Assembly: GCF_000069785.1 (NCBI RefSeq)
Contig: NC_010529.1
Span: forward strand, 372,001 to 436,000
Length of the DNA stretch: 64,000 nucleotides
Direction: 5' to 3'
DNA from: Cupriavidus taiwanensis LMG 19424
GTDB lineage: Bacteria > Pseudomonadota > Gammaproteobacteria > Burkholderiales > Burkholderiaceae
Shown: one piece after another, positions 1-9,864 of the stretch
Position numbering within the stretch: position 1 is the stretch's first letter
Layout of the letters: each line of letters begins with the position of its first letter
Position numbers and translations under genes: made by a program
The notes under the pieces: model-generated
Database searches by the model: none
The model's input: the letters and a program-made list of their open reading frames with translations, nothing else
What the model was told of the DNA's origin: nothing

Positions 1-378
1 TAGATGGGCGGTTCATTCCAACTCCCCTCATCCGCCCCGATTTTGAAGAAAACCTGCCGTGCACTATCGAAGCATGCGTCGCTTCGATATCATTTTTTTG
101 CCTCACACGGAAAATGAATAGATGGAAGACAGACTAGCTAGCCGCAACGACTAATGTTCGTCATGATGATGAAAAAATTTCCCATCAGTTTGTCGCGATC
201 GATTGGCCTAATAATTGGGTTACCCCCGGAGAACGGAACAGGCTTACAGCTAATATAGCGGCATGCTTAGTCGGAATATCTGGCTCATTTTGAATTGGTC
301 TATGCCTAACCGCGCATTGGCCTTTGGTTGGTCGTGAAGCTAGGCGTGTCAGCAATGATTTCCTTATACATCTGTACG
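1..378. other. No gene seen
   Basis: I see no convincing coding region, RNA gene or repeat in these bases. The only open frames are short and lack recognisable motifs. The stretch lies downstream of the minus-strand gene that ends at 379. Confidence 0.5.
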
Positions 379-1146
379 TCACATCTCAAAATCCTCCTTC
401 GCCAGCCATTGGCTAATGTATCCTCCCAGTGCCTTCAGAAGGGCATCAGAGCACATACCAGCGGAACCGGCTAATGCAGGGCAAAGCACGAGCTGCGTGC
501 CTGTGTCGTCGTAGACATGAAGTATTCGGACCTGGTCCGCCGGCTTCAGAGTGTGCTCTTTATATGAAAGCCCGCGCATACCGAAGGCATGCACATAATC
601 ATCTTCATGACGCTCGCCTAGACACACCACCACCTTCGGCTGCTCGCGCCGACGTAACGCCTCGATGAAGCGAAAGCGTCCTCCATCACGGCAAAGAGAC
701 ATGTAAGCGACTTTCGAAGTGAGTTCAGGTTGCATGCTAAAGCGTCGCCTCCAGCTCTGGCCATCGTCTGTACGAATTGGGAGCGGAAATAGGCTGAGCA
801 TGAATTCCCAGCCTTGCGGTCGGTACAGAAGATCTGAAAGATATTTCTTCCAGTCACCACCATCTTCGTCGCCAAACAGCACCATTTGACGAGCAGCTGA
901 CATAATACGAGCGATCCGCTGATGTGTCTGCCACCGGACTATCGCCGTTGCATGCTGAGCTCGAAAGGCGGCGTCCCAAGCTGGACATTCAAGCTTCGGC
1001 ATCAGAGGCGAGACTAGCGATATGCAGCCCCTTCTCGGCGAATAATTGCAAAACCAAACTGCAGCGGACGGGTTTCCTCCTTCCATGCCGAGAAAAGACG
1101 CAAAATAGCTGCCTAATTGCTGGCGGGTAAAAGCGTTTGTGGTCAT
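379..1146 (-). CDS. Hypothetical protein, 255 aa
   Basis: An open frame of 255 residues that I do not recognise with confidence. The N-terminal part carries GMEGGNPSAAVWFCNYSP near residues 20-37, a pattern like the GLDGGNP-x-WFCGIEWG start of a widespread uncharacterised bacterial family. A PKVVVCLGER stretch lies near residue 170. No signal peptide or membrane segment is seen. It stands alone, with IS-like repeats just upstream at 1283-1318, so it may be cargo next to an old insertion. No good ribosome binding site is visible before the ATG. A function in nucleic-acid processing is possible from the general look, but I do not assert it. Confidence 0.55.
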   Translation of the reverse strand: MTTNAFTRQQLGSYFASFLGMEGGNPSAAVWFCNYSPRRGCISLVSPLMPKLECPAWDAAFRAQHATAIVRWQTHQRIARIMSAARQMVLFGDEDGGDWKKYLSDLLYRPQGWEFMLSLFPLPIRTDDGQSWRRRFSMQPELTSKVAYMSLCRDGGRFRFIEALRRREQPKVVVCLGERHEDDYVHAFGMRGLSYKEHTLKPADQVRILHVYDDTGTQLVLCPALAGSAGMCSDALLKALGGYISQWLAKEDFEM

Positions 1147-1282
1147 GATTCAGCTTCGTGATGGCCCTGTTAGAGTTTACCATTAGCTTCAAAATGAAAA
1201 AATATCGCGTCACCTAAACGATCAACAAAAAAATCGATATTTTTGTTTTCTCCCTTTATCTTACCCTCATTCCCTATGTATA

Positions 1283-1318
1283 GGCCAATTTCCTACTGCG
1301 GGGCCAATTTGCTACTGC
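1283..1318. repeat. Two tandem 17-bp repeats, IS-end-like
   Basis: GGCCAATTTCCTACTGC at 1283-1299 is followed by GGCCAATTTGCTACTGC at 1302-1318, with one mismatch and a 19-bp period. Short tandem terminal repeats of this kind are usual at the ends of IS21-type elements. The second repeat overlaps the aldehyde dehydrogenase stop codon, so the repeat supplies that stop. Confidence 0.6.
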
Positions 1319-2793
1319 ATATTTGCGCTGACTTTCTTAGCCGGCGTCCCTGCCTTAGTTGAAACCCAGACACTTTTGGTCTCGAGGAACTCGCGCACAG
1401 CTTCGATACCGTTCTCACGGCCAATACCGGATTGCTTCATGCCACCGAAAGGGAGGTTGAAGCTCATCGCGCGATAGGCGTTAATCCACACTGTGCCGAC
1501 CCTGAGCGCCTTTGAAACACGAAGCGCCTTGGAGATATCAGCTGTCCATACTCCGGCGGCGAGCCCATAAATAACATCATTGGCGATCCTCACTGCGTCC
1601 GCTTCGTCATCGAAGCCCATGACCGAGAGCACGGGGCCGAATACCTCTTCTTGCGCGATGCGCATGTCGCTCTTTACGTCGATAAAAACGGTGGGCTGTA
1701 CAAACTGCCCACCAGAGAGATCCCGCATAGCCTCACCTCCTATTACACAGCGAGCACCTTCTGACTTGGCGATGTCGATGTACCGCAAAACCTTTTTATA
1801 CTGCTCCGGTGTTGCTAGAGGACCGATGCTATTCTCCGGTGCGTTTGGATCACCGATTCGCGCCAATGCAACCATGCTGACAAGTTGATCGACGAAAAGG
1901 TCCTTGATACTATTCTGCACCAGCAAGCGGGACCCTGCCACACAAGCTTGACCGGTCGCTGCAAAGATCCCCGACACAACTCCACTTACTGCCTGTGCGA
2001 AGTCGCAGTCTTCGAACACAATATTGGGCGACTTGCCACCTAATTCCATTGAAACCCGTTTCATAGACTTTGCAGCAGCCGCGTATACCTTTGCCCCGGT
2101 GGCATCCGATCCAGTAAAACTCACCTTGGCGACGTCAGGATGTTCCACCAACGCAGCCCCGGTCTCCGGACCAAATCCAGTGACAACGTTGAATACTCCA
2201 CTCGGGAAGCCGGCGTGCTGGGTTAACTCCATGAACTCCAGTGTGCTCGCCGAAGCAAATTCTGATGGCTTCAGGACCACGGTGCAGCCTGCTGCCAAGG
2301 CGGGCGCGCATTTCATCGCTACGAAAAGCAAAGGCGAGTTCCAGGCCGTCAAGGCACCGACCACGCCAACTGGCTCGTGGGTCGTAAAAGCAAAGGCATC
2401 GGACCTATCCAAAGGAACAACAGCGCCTTCTATCTTGTCAGCTAGGCCGCTGAAGTACCACCACCACTCCGACTGCGACCGAAGCTGGTTCAGCACCTCA
2501 GTCATCACCTTGCCATTGTCCCGTACCTCAGTTTCTGCCAGGCGCTGGGCGTTTTCAAGGACCAGATCACCGAGACGTCGCATTAGTTTGCCGCGCGCCG
2601 TGGCTGTCATCATCGCCCAAGGTCCCGCCTTCAGGGCACGCGAAGCTGCCGCTACCGCGATATCAACGTCTTCCTTTGTAGCTCTAGGGATGCGTGCCCA
2701 TACCTCGCCGGTGTACGGGTTGACCGTATCGAACCACTCCAGTCTTACTGGATCGACGTAACGGCCGTCGATGAACAATTTATAGCGTTTCAT
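1312..2793 (-). CDS. Aldehyde dehydrogenase, NAD(P)-dependent
   Basis: A full-length ALDH-superfamily enzyme of 493 residues that should oxidise an aldehyde to the acid in the cytoplasm. Visible hallmarks are the oxyanion Asn152 in TAWNSP, Lys175 in VLKPSE, the FTGS cofactor loop near 226-229, the general base Glu250 in MELGGKSP and the nucleophile Cys284 in GQACVAGS. The C-terminal end (residues about 487-493) runs into an IS-end-like repeat that provides the stop codon, so the native tail may have been trimmed. The divergent IclR gene 0.9 kb away is a plausible regulator. The substrate cannot be read from sequence; a role with the nearby P450 and MDR oxidoreductase in one degradative route is only inference. 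Confidence 0.9.
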   Translation of the reverse strand: MKRYKLFIDGRYVDPVRLEWFDTVNPYTGEVWARIPRATKEDVDIAVAAASRALKAGPWAMMTATARGKLMRRLGDLVLENAQRLAETEVRDNGKVMTEVLNQLRSQSEWWWYFSGLADKIEGAVVPLDRSDAFAFTTHEPVGVVGALTAWNSPLLFVAMKCAPALAAGCTVVLKPSEFASASTLEFMELTQHAGFPSGVFNVVTGFGPETGAALVEHPDVAKVSFTGSDATGAKVYAAAAKSMKRVSMELGGKSPNIVFEDCDFAQAVSGVVSGIFAATGQACVAGSRLLVQNSIKDLFVDQLVSMVALARIGDPNAPENSIGPLATPEQYKKVLRYIDIAKSEGARCVIGGEAMRDLSGGQFVQPTVFIDVKSDMRIAQEEVFGPVLSVMGFDDEADAVRIANDVIYGLAAGVWTADISKALRVSKALRVGTVWINAYRAMSFNLPFGGMKQSGIGRENGIEAVREFLETKSVWVSTKAGTPAKKVSANMQ

Positions 2794-3589
2794 TTGAATC
2801 CAAACTCTCCTTTTTTAATGAGCATTGGGTCGGTATTACATTTCCATTATTCGACAGCGCCTTGCTATGGTCCACAGCACCGCAAGTGCGTCGACTCAAT
2901 TCTTGCTTTTGCTCGCATTCATGCGTCAAGCACATCACCCGACGCGGATGATTGCCATCGATTGGCGCTTAATGACCTCGTTCCCATCTGCAATTGTTTT
3001 CTGGTCGGTGCCGGCGGGAACCTGTTAAACAATGCCCCCAGTCTGCAAAGGCTTTAGGAATCAACACCTCCAACGCCCGAACGGCTGGCAAAGCTTGATC
3101 ATGGAGCGATCGTAACCCTTTGAGGAAGCTACGTCAGTTCACGGTGTGATCCCGAAGGGTCAGTCCAGTTTCCGACTCAGTCACAAAAGATTTACGGCAC
3201 CTCCGCCAGCGCTGTCGGACAAAATGTGAGATTTGTCGGGATCGCTCCAGTCAGGCTTACCAGAATCCGTTCCGGCTTTCCTTTGGTGCTAAGTACCGAA
3301 TGCAGCCTGAAGGGCCCTACGCGCGTCCATAGTGAGGCCATCGGCCCACAAGTCTGCAGAATGCAAGCAAGAAAAGCCACGGCGTGTAAAACATCAACCG
3401 CAAACCTCATTGATCAGCGATTCCCTTCAAGATCGTTGCCACACATTTTGTAGGTTCCTTTGCAAGCTCGCTCCAGCGCTTAGCTTCTTCGCTCATGAAG
3501 GTGAGCACGAAATTTGCTGAGTGCGTGTCGACAGATAGCCTCAAGCCATGGCGCCACCACCCTTCTACCTAAATAAGAGCGTCATTTTG
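2794..3589. other. Intergenic region without a clear gene
   Basis: No supported coding region lies between the aldehyde dehydrogenase and the IclR promoter. The short open frames here have no recognisable motif. A short match near 3389-3418 (CGCAAACCTCATTGATCAG with one change) recurs inverted near 8380-8402, pointing to shared mobile-element debris. The aldehyde dehydrogenase promoter should be in the first part, but I could not pick it. Confidence 0.4.
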
Positions 3590-3619
3590 TTGACACGGCA
3601 AGTTTTTTCCGTATGTAAT
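3590..3619 (+). promoter_or_regulatory. Sigma-70-type promoter for the IclR gene
   Basis: A perfect -35 TTGACA at 3590-3595 is followed, after 18 bp, by TGTAAT at 3614-3619. It would start transcription about 65 nt before the IclR start codon. The assignment rests on consensus match only. Confidence 0.55.
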
Positions 3620-3689
3620 GATGACGACTTGATTCAGTTTAAGGTACCGCCTTTACGAGGTCAACAGCTGTATCTCTCTTTATCCAACG

Positions 3690-4415
3690 ATGCCACGCAA
3701 GCCACAAAACACATCAATTTCTGACCAAAATTCTGCGCCCGGAGGTGCCTCAAGTGTGGACCGCGCTTTGTCCTTGCTTGACGTGTTCACACCACAATTT
3801 GCTTCGCTCTCACTGACTGAGATAGCGAAACAGACAAGGCTATATAAAAGCACCGTACTGAGGTTGCTAGCCTCCTTGCAACACAAGGACTATGTTCAAC
3901 GTAAAACAGATGGAACCTACTGCCTCGGCCCACAAATCGCGCGTCTTTATGCAATCTACGCGTCGTCATTTTCGCTCGAAGAAATCGTTATGCCGGCGCT
4001 GCGTGAACTCACAGAAAAAACCAAGGAGAGCGCTGCATTTTATGTACGACAAAAGGAGTTCCGTCTCTGCCTCTATCGAGTTGACTCCCCACAGCTGGTT
4101 CGCGATCATATACGGGCGGGTGAGATTCTCCCAATTGATCGCGGCGCTGGCGGCCGCGTATTGCTGGCCTATTCCGGTGCGCAAGGGGAAATCTACGATC
4201 GGATTCGTAAAGATGGCATTGCTATGCTAGTCGGAGATCGCGTACCGGTGCTCAGCGGCATATCAGCTCCTGTTTTCAATGCTGCAAGAGAACTCGCTGG
4301 CGCCGTCACACTTACAATGCCCACGTCTCGCTATTCGGAAACTTTTGCGAAACCCGTACGCGATGTGGCAATGAGTATCTCATCGAGATTGGGCGTCGCC
4401 GACTTTAACGAATGA
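3690..4415 (+). CDS. IclR-family transcriptional regulator
   Basis: A 241-residue IclR protein. Residues about 22-80 form the winged helix-turn-helix (SSVDRALSLLDVF, then LSLTEIAKQTRLYKSTVLRLL), and residues about 95-240 form the effector-binding domain with RGAGGRVLLAY and a C-terminal SISSRLG. The length is close to the usual 240-270. IclR proteins commonly control aromatic or small-acid catabolic genes by binding a metabolite. It diverges from the aldehyde dehydrogenase gene, which is the natural candidate target. The ligand is unknown. Confidence 0.88.
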   Translation: MPRKPQNTSISDQNSAPGGASSVDRALSLLDVFTPQFASLSLTEIAKQTRLYKSTVLRLLASLQHKDYVQRKTDGTYCLGPQIARLYAIYASSFSLEEIVMPALRELTEKTKESAAFYVRQKEFRLCLYRVDSPQLVRDHIRAGEILPIDRGAGGRVLLAYSGAQGEIYDRIRKDGIAMLVGDRVPVLSGISAPVFNAARELAGAVTLTMPTSRYSETFAKPVRDVAMSISSRLGVADFNE

Positions 4416-5457
4416 TGGCACTGAGTCCCTCACATTCCCTTTTGAGAAAATGCACTGGCGTGCGAAAGAGCCCGTGACCTCTGAGTGTAGCCGATCAGGC
4501 GATTCGATACGGAACCTCACCATCACCCATGGAACTGTAGGATCATTGTAATGGCATTCACGCGGAAGCGCGCGCGAGATCCGGCGTTCTGTATGTTTTA
4601 AGCATTCAGTTCTTTCGGCGCGATCTGAGCAACTGCTTTCGTGCACGATTGACGTTGCCTTGACGACCAACAACGCCTCGCTCGGGACATTTCGTCCAGG
4701 GACTTGGAAAGCGCGCTGAGCGAGAAGCGTGAAAGTCAAATGGGCCACGCCAGCGATGATGATGAAGGCGGGTCATCGACTCGGATTCGATAGGTGTATC
4801 GACATACAACTTACGGGCGCCACGGAAATTGCAGTATTTGAGAAGGCAATCAATCAACCGGCTGACGACGGCCCCAACACGGAGGAAGCTCTCATGCAGG
4901 GGTATGCGGCATCGATGGATGCCGCCGTATGCTGCGGGTCACTTCATCAGCCGTAGCGCAGTGGTTTTGCTGAAGATCGAGATTCGCGAGCTGCTTAAAT
5001 TTCGCCACTCAGCCATAGGGACGCCCCGAGAGGCGTTGATCTCTTACGACTGACGCGCCGTCCGTGCAACGGAGTCGCATAGCGAAGTAGCGAGTTGCAA
5101 GCGCCACTCAGTACCGGATGCCAACGAAATGACATGGCGGTACAGTCATACGATGGGTGCTGAAATCCACAATAGTTGTTTGTCGAACGGCTCAGGACAT
5201 GCGTGAAACCAAAGTCTTCCGACGTTCGGCGGGGGGTTAGCATTAGTGCAATGCTCAGGGATTTGTTGCAGAACAGATGACCGAATCTGGGGAGGAACCC
5301 TCACTTGACAGAAGCAGAGCCAGCTTGTGCAGGGAAAGCCGAATAGGTTTACTATAGAGGACGATAGAACACCAAATAGCCCCAGTGTTTAACCGCCACA
5401 CTTGGCGAGGCCGATTTGCAACCTAGGACAGAAGGACGCGATCGCGAGGTCGGTATA
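4416..5457. other. About 1 kb with no recognisable gene
   Basis: Open frames on both strands are short, overlap each other and show no family motif. The stretch probably holds decayed sequence. The promoter of the XRE-cupin gene should lie near its right end. Confidence 0.4.
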
Positions 5458-6054
5458 ATGGCGGCCATGATTGATACCTCCTCCTCTTCCACCCGGTCGC
5501 CTGTGGACCCAACAGGCGCGATTTCAGCGCGCGTGCGCATCGAGCGCGAATCGCGAGGCTGGTCAATGGGCGAACTCGCTGAGCGCGCCGGCGTGTCAAA
5601 GGCCATGATCAGCAAGATCGAGCGTGGTGAAGCGAGTCCGACCGCAACAGTCCTGGGTCGGCTCTCCGGAGCCTTTGGCCTGCAGCTCTCGATGTTGCTG
5701 GCACTGGCCGAACAGTTTGGCAATCGCCTTTGCCGTGCCGCCGATCAGCAAGTCTGGACCGATCCCGAGACTGGCTATACCCGACGCGCGGTGTCGCCGC
5801 GCAATGGTGGCATGCTGGAACTCGTGGAAATCATGCTTCCAGCCAATGTTCGGATTTCTTACCCGTCATCGGCCTTCATCTTCCAGCACCAGCAGATCTG
5901 GGTACAGCAAGGGACCCTGGTGTTTGAGGAAGGTCAACTGGTACATGAGCTAGAAGTCGGCGACTGTCTGCAACTCGGTCCTCCCGCACCATGCACCTTC
6001 ATCAATCCTGGCAACAACCCGTGCATCTATCTCGTTGCGTTGGTCAAGCGCTAG
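5458..6054 (+). CDS. XRE-family regulator with C-terminal cupin
   Basis: A cytoplasmic regulator of about 198 residues from this start; an earlier in-frame ATG at 5416 gives 212, and neither has a strong ribosome binding site. The N-terminal XRE helix-turn-helix reads RIERESRGWSMGELAERAG, then VSKAMISKIERGEASPT. The C-terminal 80 residues are a cupin_2-type barrel (GTLVFEEGQLVHELEVGD, then PCTFINPG). Such HTH-cupin proteins usually sense a small metabolite in the barrel and control adjacent uptake or catabolic genes. No intact downstream partner remains: IS debris begins about 280 bp after the stop. Confidence 0.85.
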   Translation: MAAMIDTSSSSTRSPVDPTGAISARVRIERESRGWSMGELAERAGVSKAMISKIERGEASPTATVLGRLSGAFGLQLSMLLALAEQFGNRLCRAADQQVWTDPETGYTRRAVSPRNGGMLELVEIMLPANVRISYPSSAFIFQHQQIWVQQGTLVFEEGQLVHELEVGDCLQLGPPAPCTFINPGNNPCIYLVALVKR

Positions 6055-6335
6055 GGAAGTGCTTATGTGGACGCCTCCCGGATAGCAAGCTCGATTTGAC
6101 ATGGTGGTCGACAGGTAGAGGCAGCACGCTTATGTCCGGCCCGTTTGTTGCAGGCCTTAAGGCCTGCTGGCCCATATGGAATTCGCTGACGAGGTCCCCA
6201 GCTGATTATCGAGCCTTGCGGCTCACGTTCCCTATCGGGTCTTCCTCGTCCCGGTCCAACCTGTTAGCCATCATGCGATCATTGCTTGCGCTCCTTGAGA
6301 AGGGTTGATCAGTCCTGGTGTATCCGCTTGGGAGG

Positions 6336-6757
6336 CTATGATGCAGCTATGGGCAGGTGTGCCTCATATCTCCCTTGCCTGGCCAATACTGCCCAGATGG
6401 TCCTGGCGAGTTTGTTAGCTACCGCAGCGACCGCGACGTTGAAGGGACGTCGCTTGAGCAATTCGTCGAGCCAGGCGGTTCCCGCACCTCGAGTGACCAC
6501 GGATCTGGCGCCGTGTATGAGCAAGGTGCGGAGATAGGTGTCGCCACGTTTGCTTATCCCTAGTTGGCGTACATGACCTCCGGTGCCAGTTTGTTTGGGC
6601 ACCAAGCCTAGCCACGCGGCAAACTCGCGCCCAGAGCGGAAAGTCTTGGCATCGCCGATGGCAGCTACCGCCGCCGTTGCGGTCAGCAATCCCACGCCGG
6701 GGATTTCAGCAATCATCCGGCATTCGTGATTGTCGCGAAGGGCAACCTTGAGCCGCC
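6336..6757 (-). pseudogene. IS110-family transposase, C-terminal part
   Basis: This encodes the Transposase_20 (IS110 C-terminal) region: IAEIPGVGLLTATA, then FRSGREFAAWLGLVPKQ and LGISKRGDTYLRTLLIHGA. The matching N-terminal piece lies at 8049-8236 beyond an inserted IS3 element, and the middle of the protein is missing. It is a dead transposase. Confidence 0.88.
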
Positions 6758-6819
6758 GAGAGGTGGCGCCGTTTGTTCGGACAGAGATCCGGAGTTTTTA
6801 AGTGGAAGCGCTGGGGCAG

Positions 6820-7650
6820 TCAGGCTGCCGATTTGATCGCTGGCAGCGTGGCGAAGTATGCCTCATCCGGGGTCTGGTCCGCCAGACTGGAATGGGGCCG
6901 TCGTTGGTTGTACCAAGTTAGGTAGTTAGCGATAGAGCGGCGCGCATGGCTGACCGAGTCGTAGGCTTTCAGGTAGACCTCCTCGTATTTGACGCTGCGC
7001 CAAAGGCGTTCGACGAACACGTTGTCGCGCCAACTGCCCTTGCCGTCCATCGACAGTCGGATGCCGCGGTCGAGCACAGCGTCTGTGAACCCCGTCGCGG
7101 TGAACTGGCTGCCCTGGTCGGTGTTGACGATCTCCGGCGTGCCGTATTTCGCAAAGGCCTCCTCCAGCGCCTCGACAGCATGGCAGCTCTCCAGAGTGAT
7201 CGCCACCCGGTGGGCCAGTACTTTGCGGCTCGCCCAGTCCACCACCGCCATCAGATACACGAAGCCCCGCGCCATCGGAATGTAGCTCGTGTCCAGCGCC
7301 CACACCTGGTTGGCGCGATCGATCGTCCGGTCGCGCAGTAGGTATGGCCAGATCTTGTGCGCCGCATGCTTGCGGCTCGTGTTGGGGCGACGGTACAGCG
7401 CCTCGATGCCCATGCGCTTCATCAGCGTGCGCACGTGCCGGCGGCCGACCGGGATGCTCTCCCGTCGCAACAGGCGGGCCAGCATGCGTGCGCCCGCGAA
7501 GGGATGCTCCAGATGCAGTTCGTCGATCCGGCGCATCAGCCTCAGATCCGCGTCGCTGATTGGACGCGGCTGGTAGTAGACGCTCGATCGGGAAATGTCG
7601 ACCAGCTTGACCTGGCGGCTCACCGGCAGCGGGTGATCGCGGTCAATCAT
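6820..7650 (-). CDS. IS3-family transposase OrfB
   Basis: The catalytic subunit with an rve (DDE) integrase core: WALDTSYIPMARGFVYLMAV, then VNTDQGSQF, the GKGSWRDNVFVERLWRS catalytic-Glu region and NQRRPHSSL. The ATG at 7650 overlaps the orfA stop as ATGA. The frames also join at CGGAAAGCG, so an OrfAB fusion by -1 frameshift, as usual in IS3 elements, is likely. It appears intact. Confidence 0.88.
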   Translation of the reverse strand: MIDRDHPLPVSRQVKLVDISRSSVYYQPRPISDADLRLMRRIDELHLEHPFAGARMLARLLRRESIPVGRRHVRTLMKRMGIEALYRRPNTSRKHAAHKIWPYLLRDRTIDRANQVWALDTSYIPMARGFVYLMAVVDWASRKVLAHRVAITLESCHAVEALEEAFAKYGTPEIVNTDQGSQFTATGFTDAVLDRGIRLSMDGKGSWRDNVFVERLWRSVKYEEVYLKAYDSVSHARRSIANYLTWYNQRRPHSSLADQTPDEAYFATLPAIKSAA

Positions 7651-7958
7651 CGCTTTCCGCTCAGCAATCCCGCCTTGCCGAGCGCGTGCTCTAAAAAATC
7701 GTTCTCCAGTGTCAATTGGCCTATCTTTGCATGCAGCGCCTTCACGTCCACCGGCGGCTCGGCCGCAGTCTTGGTTTTGCCGCCGCCGAACACGTCCGCG
7801 GCGTGCTCCGCCAACTGTTGCTTCCACTCCGTGATCTGGCTCGGGTGCACGTCATACTGCTGGGCCAATTCCGCCAGCGTCTTGTCGCCCTTGAGCGCGG
7901 CCATGGCCACCTTGGCCTTGAAGGTTGCCGAGTGGGTCCGTCTGCTTCGTTTCGTCAT
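7647..7958 (-). CDS. IS3-family transposase OrfA
   Basis: A 103-residue DNA-binding subunit: an N-terminal helix-turn-helix (FKAKVAMAALKGDKTLAELA, then VHPSQITEWKQQL) followed by a leucine-zipper-like segment (IGQLTLENDFLEHALGKAGLL). It overlaps orfB by 4 nt. An identical orfA is present in copy 2 at 13692-14003. Confidence 0.9.
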   Translation of the reverse strand: MTKRSRRTHSATFKAKVAMAALKGDKTLAELAQQYDVHPSQITEWKQQLAEHAADVFGGGKTKTAAEPPVDVKALHAKIGQLTLENDFLEHALGKAGLLSGKR

Positions 7959-8048
7959 CTTCTGGATCCTTTATGCCCGCCATTATGGCCGGCTCAGGCC
8001 CCAGCTCTTCCACTTAACCGACTGTCCGAATTTCCGCCGCCACCTCTC

Positions 8049-8236
8049 CGTTCGAGCGTAGCGATTTCTTTGTCGGTAAGCCTCGATGGCGATCAGCGAA
8101 CGCTCACGCCTAGTGAAGAAGTTTGTGACTTGGCTTCTCTTCAGCTTGATACGCTCAACTTCGCCGGTGCTGACATTCACAGCATGTAGTTGGAAAACGT
8201 GCTTGGCAATATCCATGCCGATGACGGTAAGTTCCA
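8049..8236 (-). pseudogene. IS110-family transposase, N-terminal part
   Basis: It starts at ATG 8236 after a strong AGGAGG and encodes MELTVIGMDIAKHVFQLHAV, the first DEDD motif of IS110 transposases. The frame is lost at the IS3 insertion after about 62 residues. It pairs with the C-terminal piece at 6336-6757. Confidence 0.85.
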
Positions 8237-8512
8237 TTTTGGATCGCCTCCTGCTTAGGGTCGCTGCCCACTCGACGTCTCCCCCCACTTTGGCACAAAG
8301 GAACTATCGCCAGCGGAGGATCCTCACAGGGCTCTTGCAACTAGGTGCGCCGTTGCCAGGGGGAAGGCGTCCATACCATCTGATCAATGAGGTTTGCGCT
8401 TGATGTTGCACAAGCCAAGGACTTCAGCTTTCGCAATGCGGGAGAGATAGGCCGATTCAAGCTGTCTTTCTCGCGTTTTCGCACCCGTTCTGGCCGCGCT
8501 GTGTGCGCATAG

Positions 8513-9839
8513 CAGGCCGCTGAAATACCTCCAGCGGACGTCAGCGCGACGACTGGCTGAAGCGTTGCTTTGAGGATCCCATCCAATCCCACATTCATGC
8601 GCGGCGCAGATACCTTCACGGAAAGCTTGTTCACTATGCGGAGGCTGGAGGATTTCGTGCCGCAGTCCCATCCGCTGCGCTCGATCCGGACTATGGCCAA
8701 CCAGGCGCTGGTGAAGATGGACCGGCTGTTCGCGCAGATGTACGAGGCCGATATCAAGGGTGGCCGCCCCAGTATCGCGCCGGAGAAGTTGCTGCGGGCC
8801 ATGCTGCTGCAGGTGCTCTACAGCATTCGCTCTGAGCGCCAGCTCATGGAGCAGACGCAATACAACCTGCTGTTTCGCTGGTTCATCGGGCTGTCGATGG
8901 ACGACTCAGTTTGGGTGCCCACGGTCTTCACCAAGAACCGCGAGCGACTGATCAAGCATGATGCGGTGATCCAGTTTTTCAACGAGGTGCTGGCCATCGC
9001 GCAGAAGAAGAACTGGCTGTCGGGTGAGCACTTCAGCGTGGACGGCACGCTGATACAGGCGTGGGCAGGCCACAAGAGCTTCGTGCGCAAGGATGGCGAC
9101 GACCAAGACGATGACGCCGGCGGCAGCTTCAAAGGTCGCAAGCGCAGCAACGAGACACACGAATCCAAGACCGATCCCGATGCCAAGCTCTACCGCAAGG
9201 GCAAGACATCCAGTGAGCTGCGCTACATGGGTCATACCCTGAGCGACAACCGCCATGGCCTGGTGGTTAGCGCCATGGTGACCAAGGCGGACGGACACGC
9301 CGAGCGGGAGGCCGCAAAGGTCATGCTTAACGATGCCAGGCAGGTGATTGAAGACCTGAATGTGGAAGTCACCGTGGGCGCGGACAAGGGCTATGACGCG
9401 CACGAGTTCATTGAGGCCTGCCTGGAAATGAAGGTGACGCCCCACGTGGCGCAGAACACATCGGGTCGTCGCTCGGCCGTTCCTGATGCCATTGCTTCCA
9501 GCGCCGGTTATGCCGTCTCGCAACAGAAGCGCAAGCTGATCGAACAGGGCTTCGGGTGGGTCAAGACCGTGGGGCGCATGCGTCAGGTGATGGTGCGCGG
9601 TCTGAAGAAAGTCGATCAGATGTTTGTGCTGAGCATGGCCGCCTACCACCTCGTGCGCATGCGCTCGCTGGGACAAATCCGTCCGCAGTTGCAGTAATCG
9701 CGCTAATGAGGCCGGAATGGGCGCCAAAACGCGGAAAAAGCCGAGGCAGTGACGTCCGGCTTCCGGATTGTGAAAAACAGCGCTCCCCTCCTTGCGGGGA
9801 AAAACTCATCGCTAGCGCGATGAGTACTTCAGCAGCCTG
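8513..9839 (+). mobile_element. IS5-family element IS-A, copy 1
   Basis: 1327 bp, the same length as copy 2. Terminal inverted repeats are CAGGCCGCTGAAATAC on the left and CAGGCTGCTGAAGTAC on the right. The flanks are ATAG on the left and CTAT on the right, so there is no matching 4-bp duplication, unlike copy 2. Copies in the window: 8513 (+), 11961 (-), 33373 (+), 43775 (+, truncated) and 51682 (-, truncated). Confidence 0.9.
8597..9697 (+). CDS. IS5-family transposase (IS-A copy 1)
   Basis: About 366 residues from this ATG; an in-frame TTG at 8570 adds nine. It has the DUF772-type N-terminal domain (IAPEKLLRAMLLQVLYSIRS, ERQLMEQ) and a DDE core with FSVDGTLIQAW, VGADKGYDAHEF and a C-terminal IEQGFGWVKTVGRMRQ. 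It appears intact and should mobilise the truncated copies too. An Asp-rich linker (DGDDQDDDAGG) precedes the conserved TDPDAKLYRKG. Confidence 0.92.
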   Translation: MRGADTFTESLFTMRRLEDFVPQSHPLRSIRTMANQALVKMDRLFAQMYEADIKGGRPSIAPEKLLRAMLLQVLYSIRSERQLMEQTQYNLLFRWFIGLSMDDSVWVPTVFTKNRERLIKHDAVIQFFNEVLAIAQKKNWLSGEHFSVDGTLIQAWAGHKSFVRKDGDDQDDDAGGSFKGRKRSNETHESKTDPDAKLYRKGKTSSELRYMGHTLSDNRHGLVVSAMVTKADGHAEREAAKVMLNDARQVIEDLNVEVTVGADKGYDAHEFIEACLEMKVTPHVAQNTSGRRSAVPDAIASSAGYAVSQQKRKLIEQGFGWVKTVGRMRQVMVRGLKKVDQMFVLSMAAYHLVRMRSLGQIRPQLQ

Positions 9840-9864
9840 CTATTGCGCATTCGAGCCGACGACA

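Larger units (their letters stand above)
6758..8048 (-). mobile_element. IS3-family element, copy 1 (complete)
   Basis: About 1.29 kb, bounded by imperfect inverted repeats that start GAGAGGTGGCG at both ends and include TTCGGACAG further in. A second, truncated copy at 13438-14093 shares the same right end and then diverges, which fixes that boundary. It carries orfA and orfB on the minus strand and sits inside an IS110 transposase gene. I see no clean 3-bp target duplication, and part of the IS110 gene has gone, so the insertion came with or was followed by a deletion. Confidence 0.82.

Noticed and set aside
4380..4857. Overlapping minus-strand frames of 122 and 83 codons
   Set aside because: No motif, no ribosome binding site, and they contradict each other; treated as unassigned sequence.
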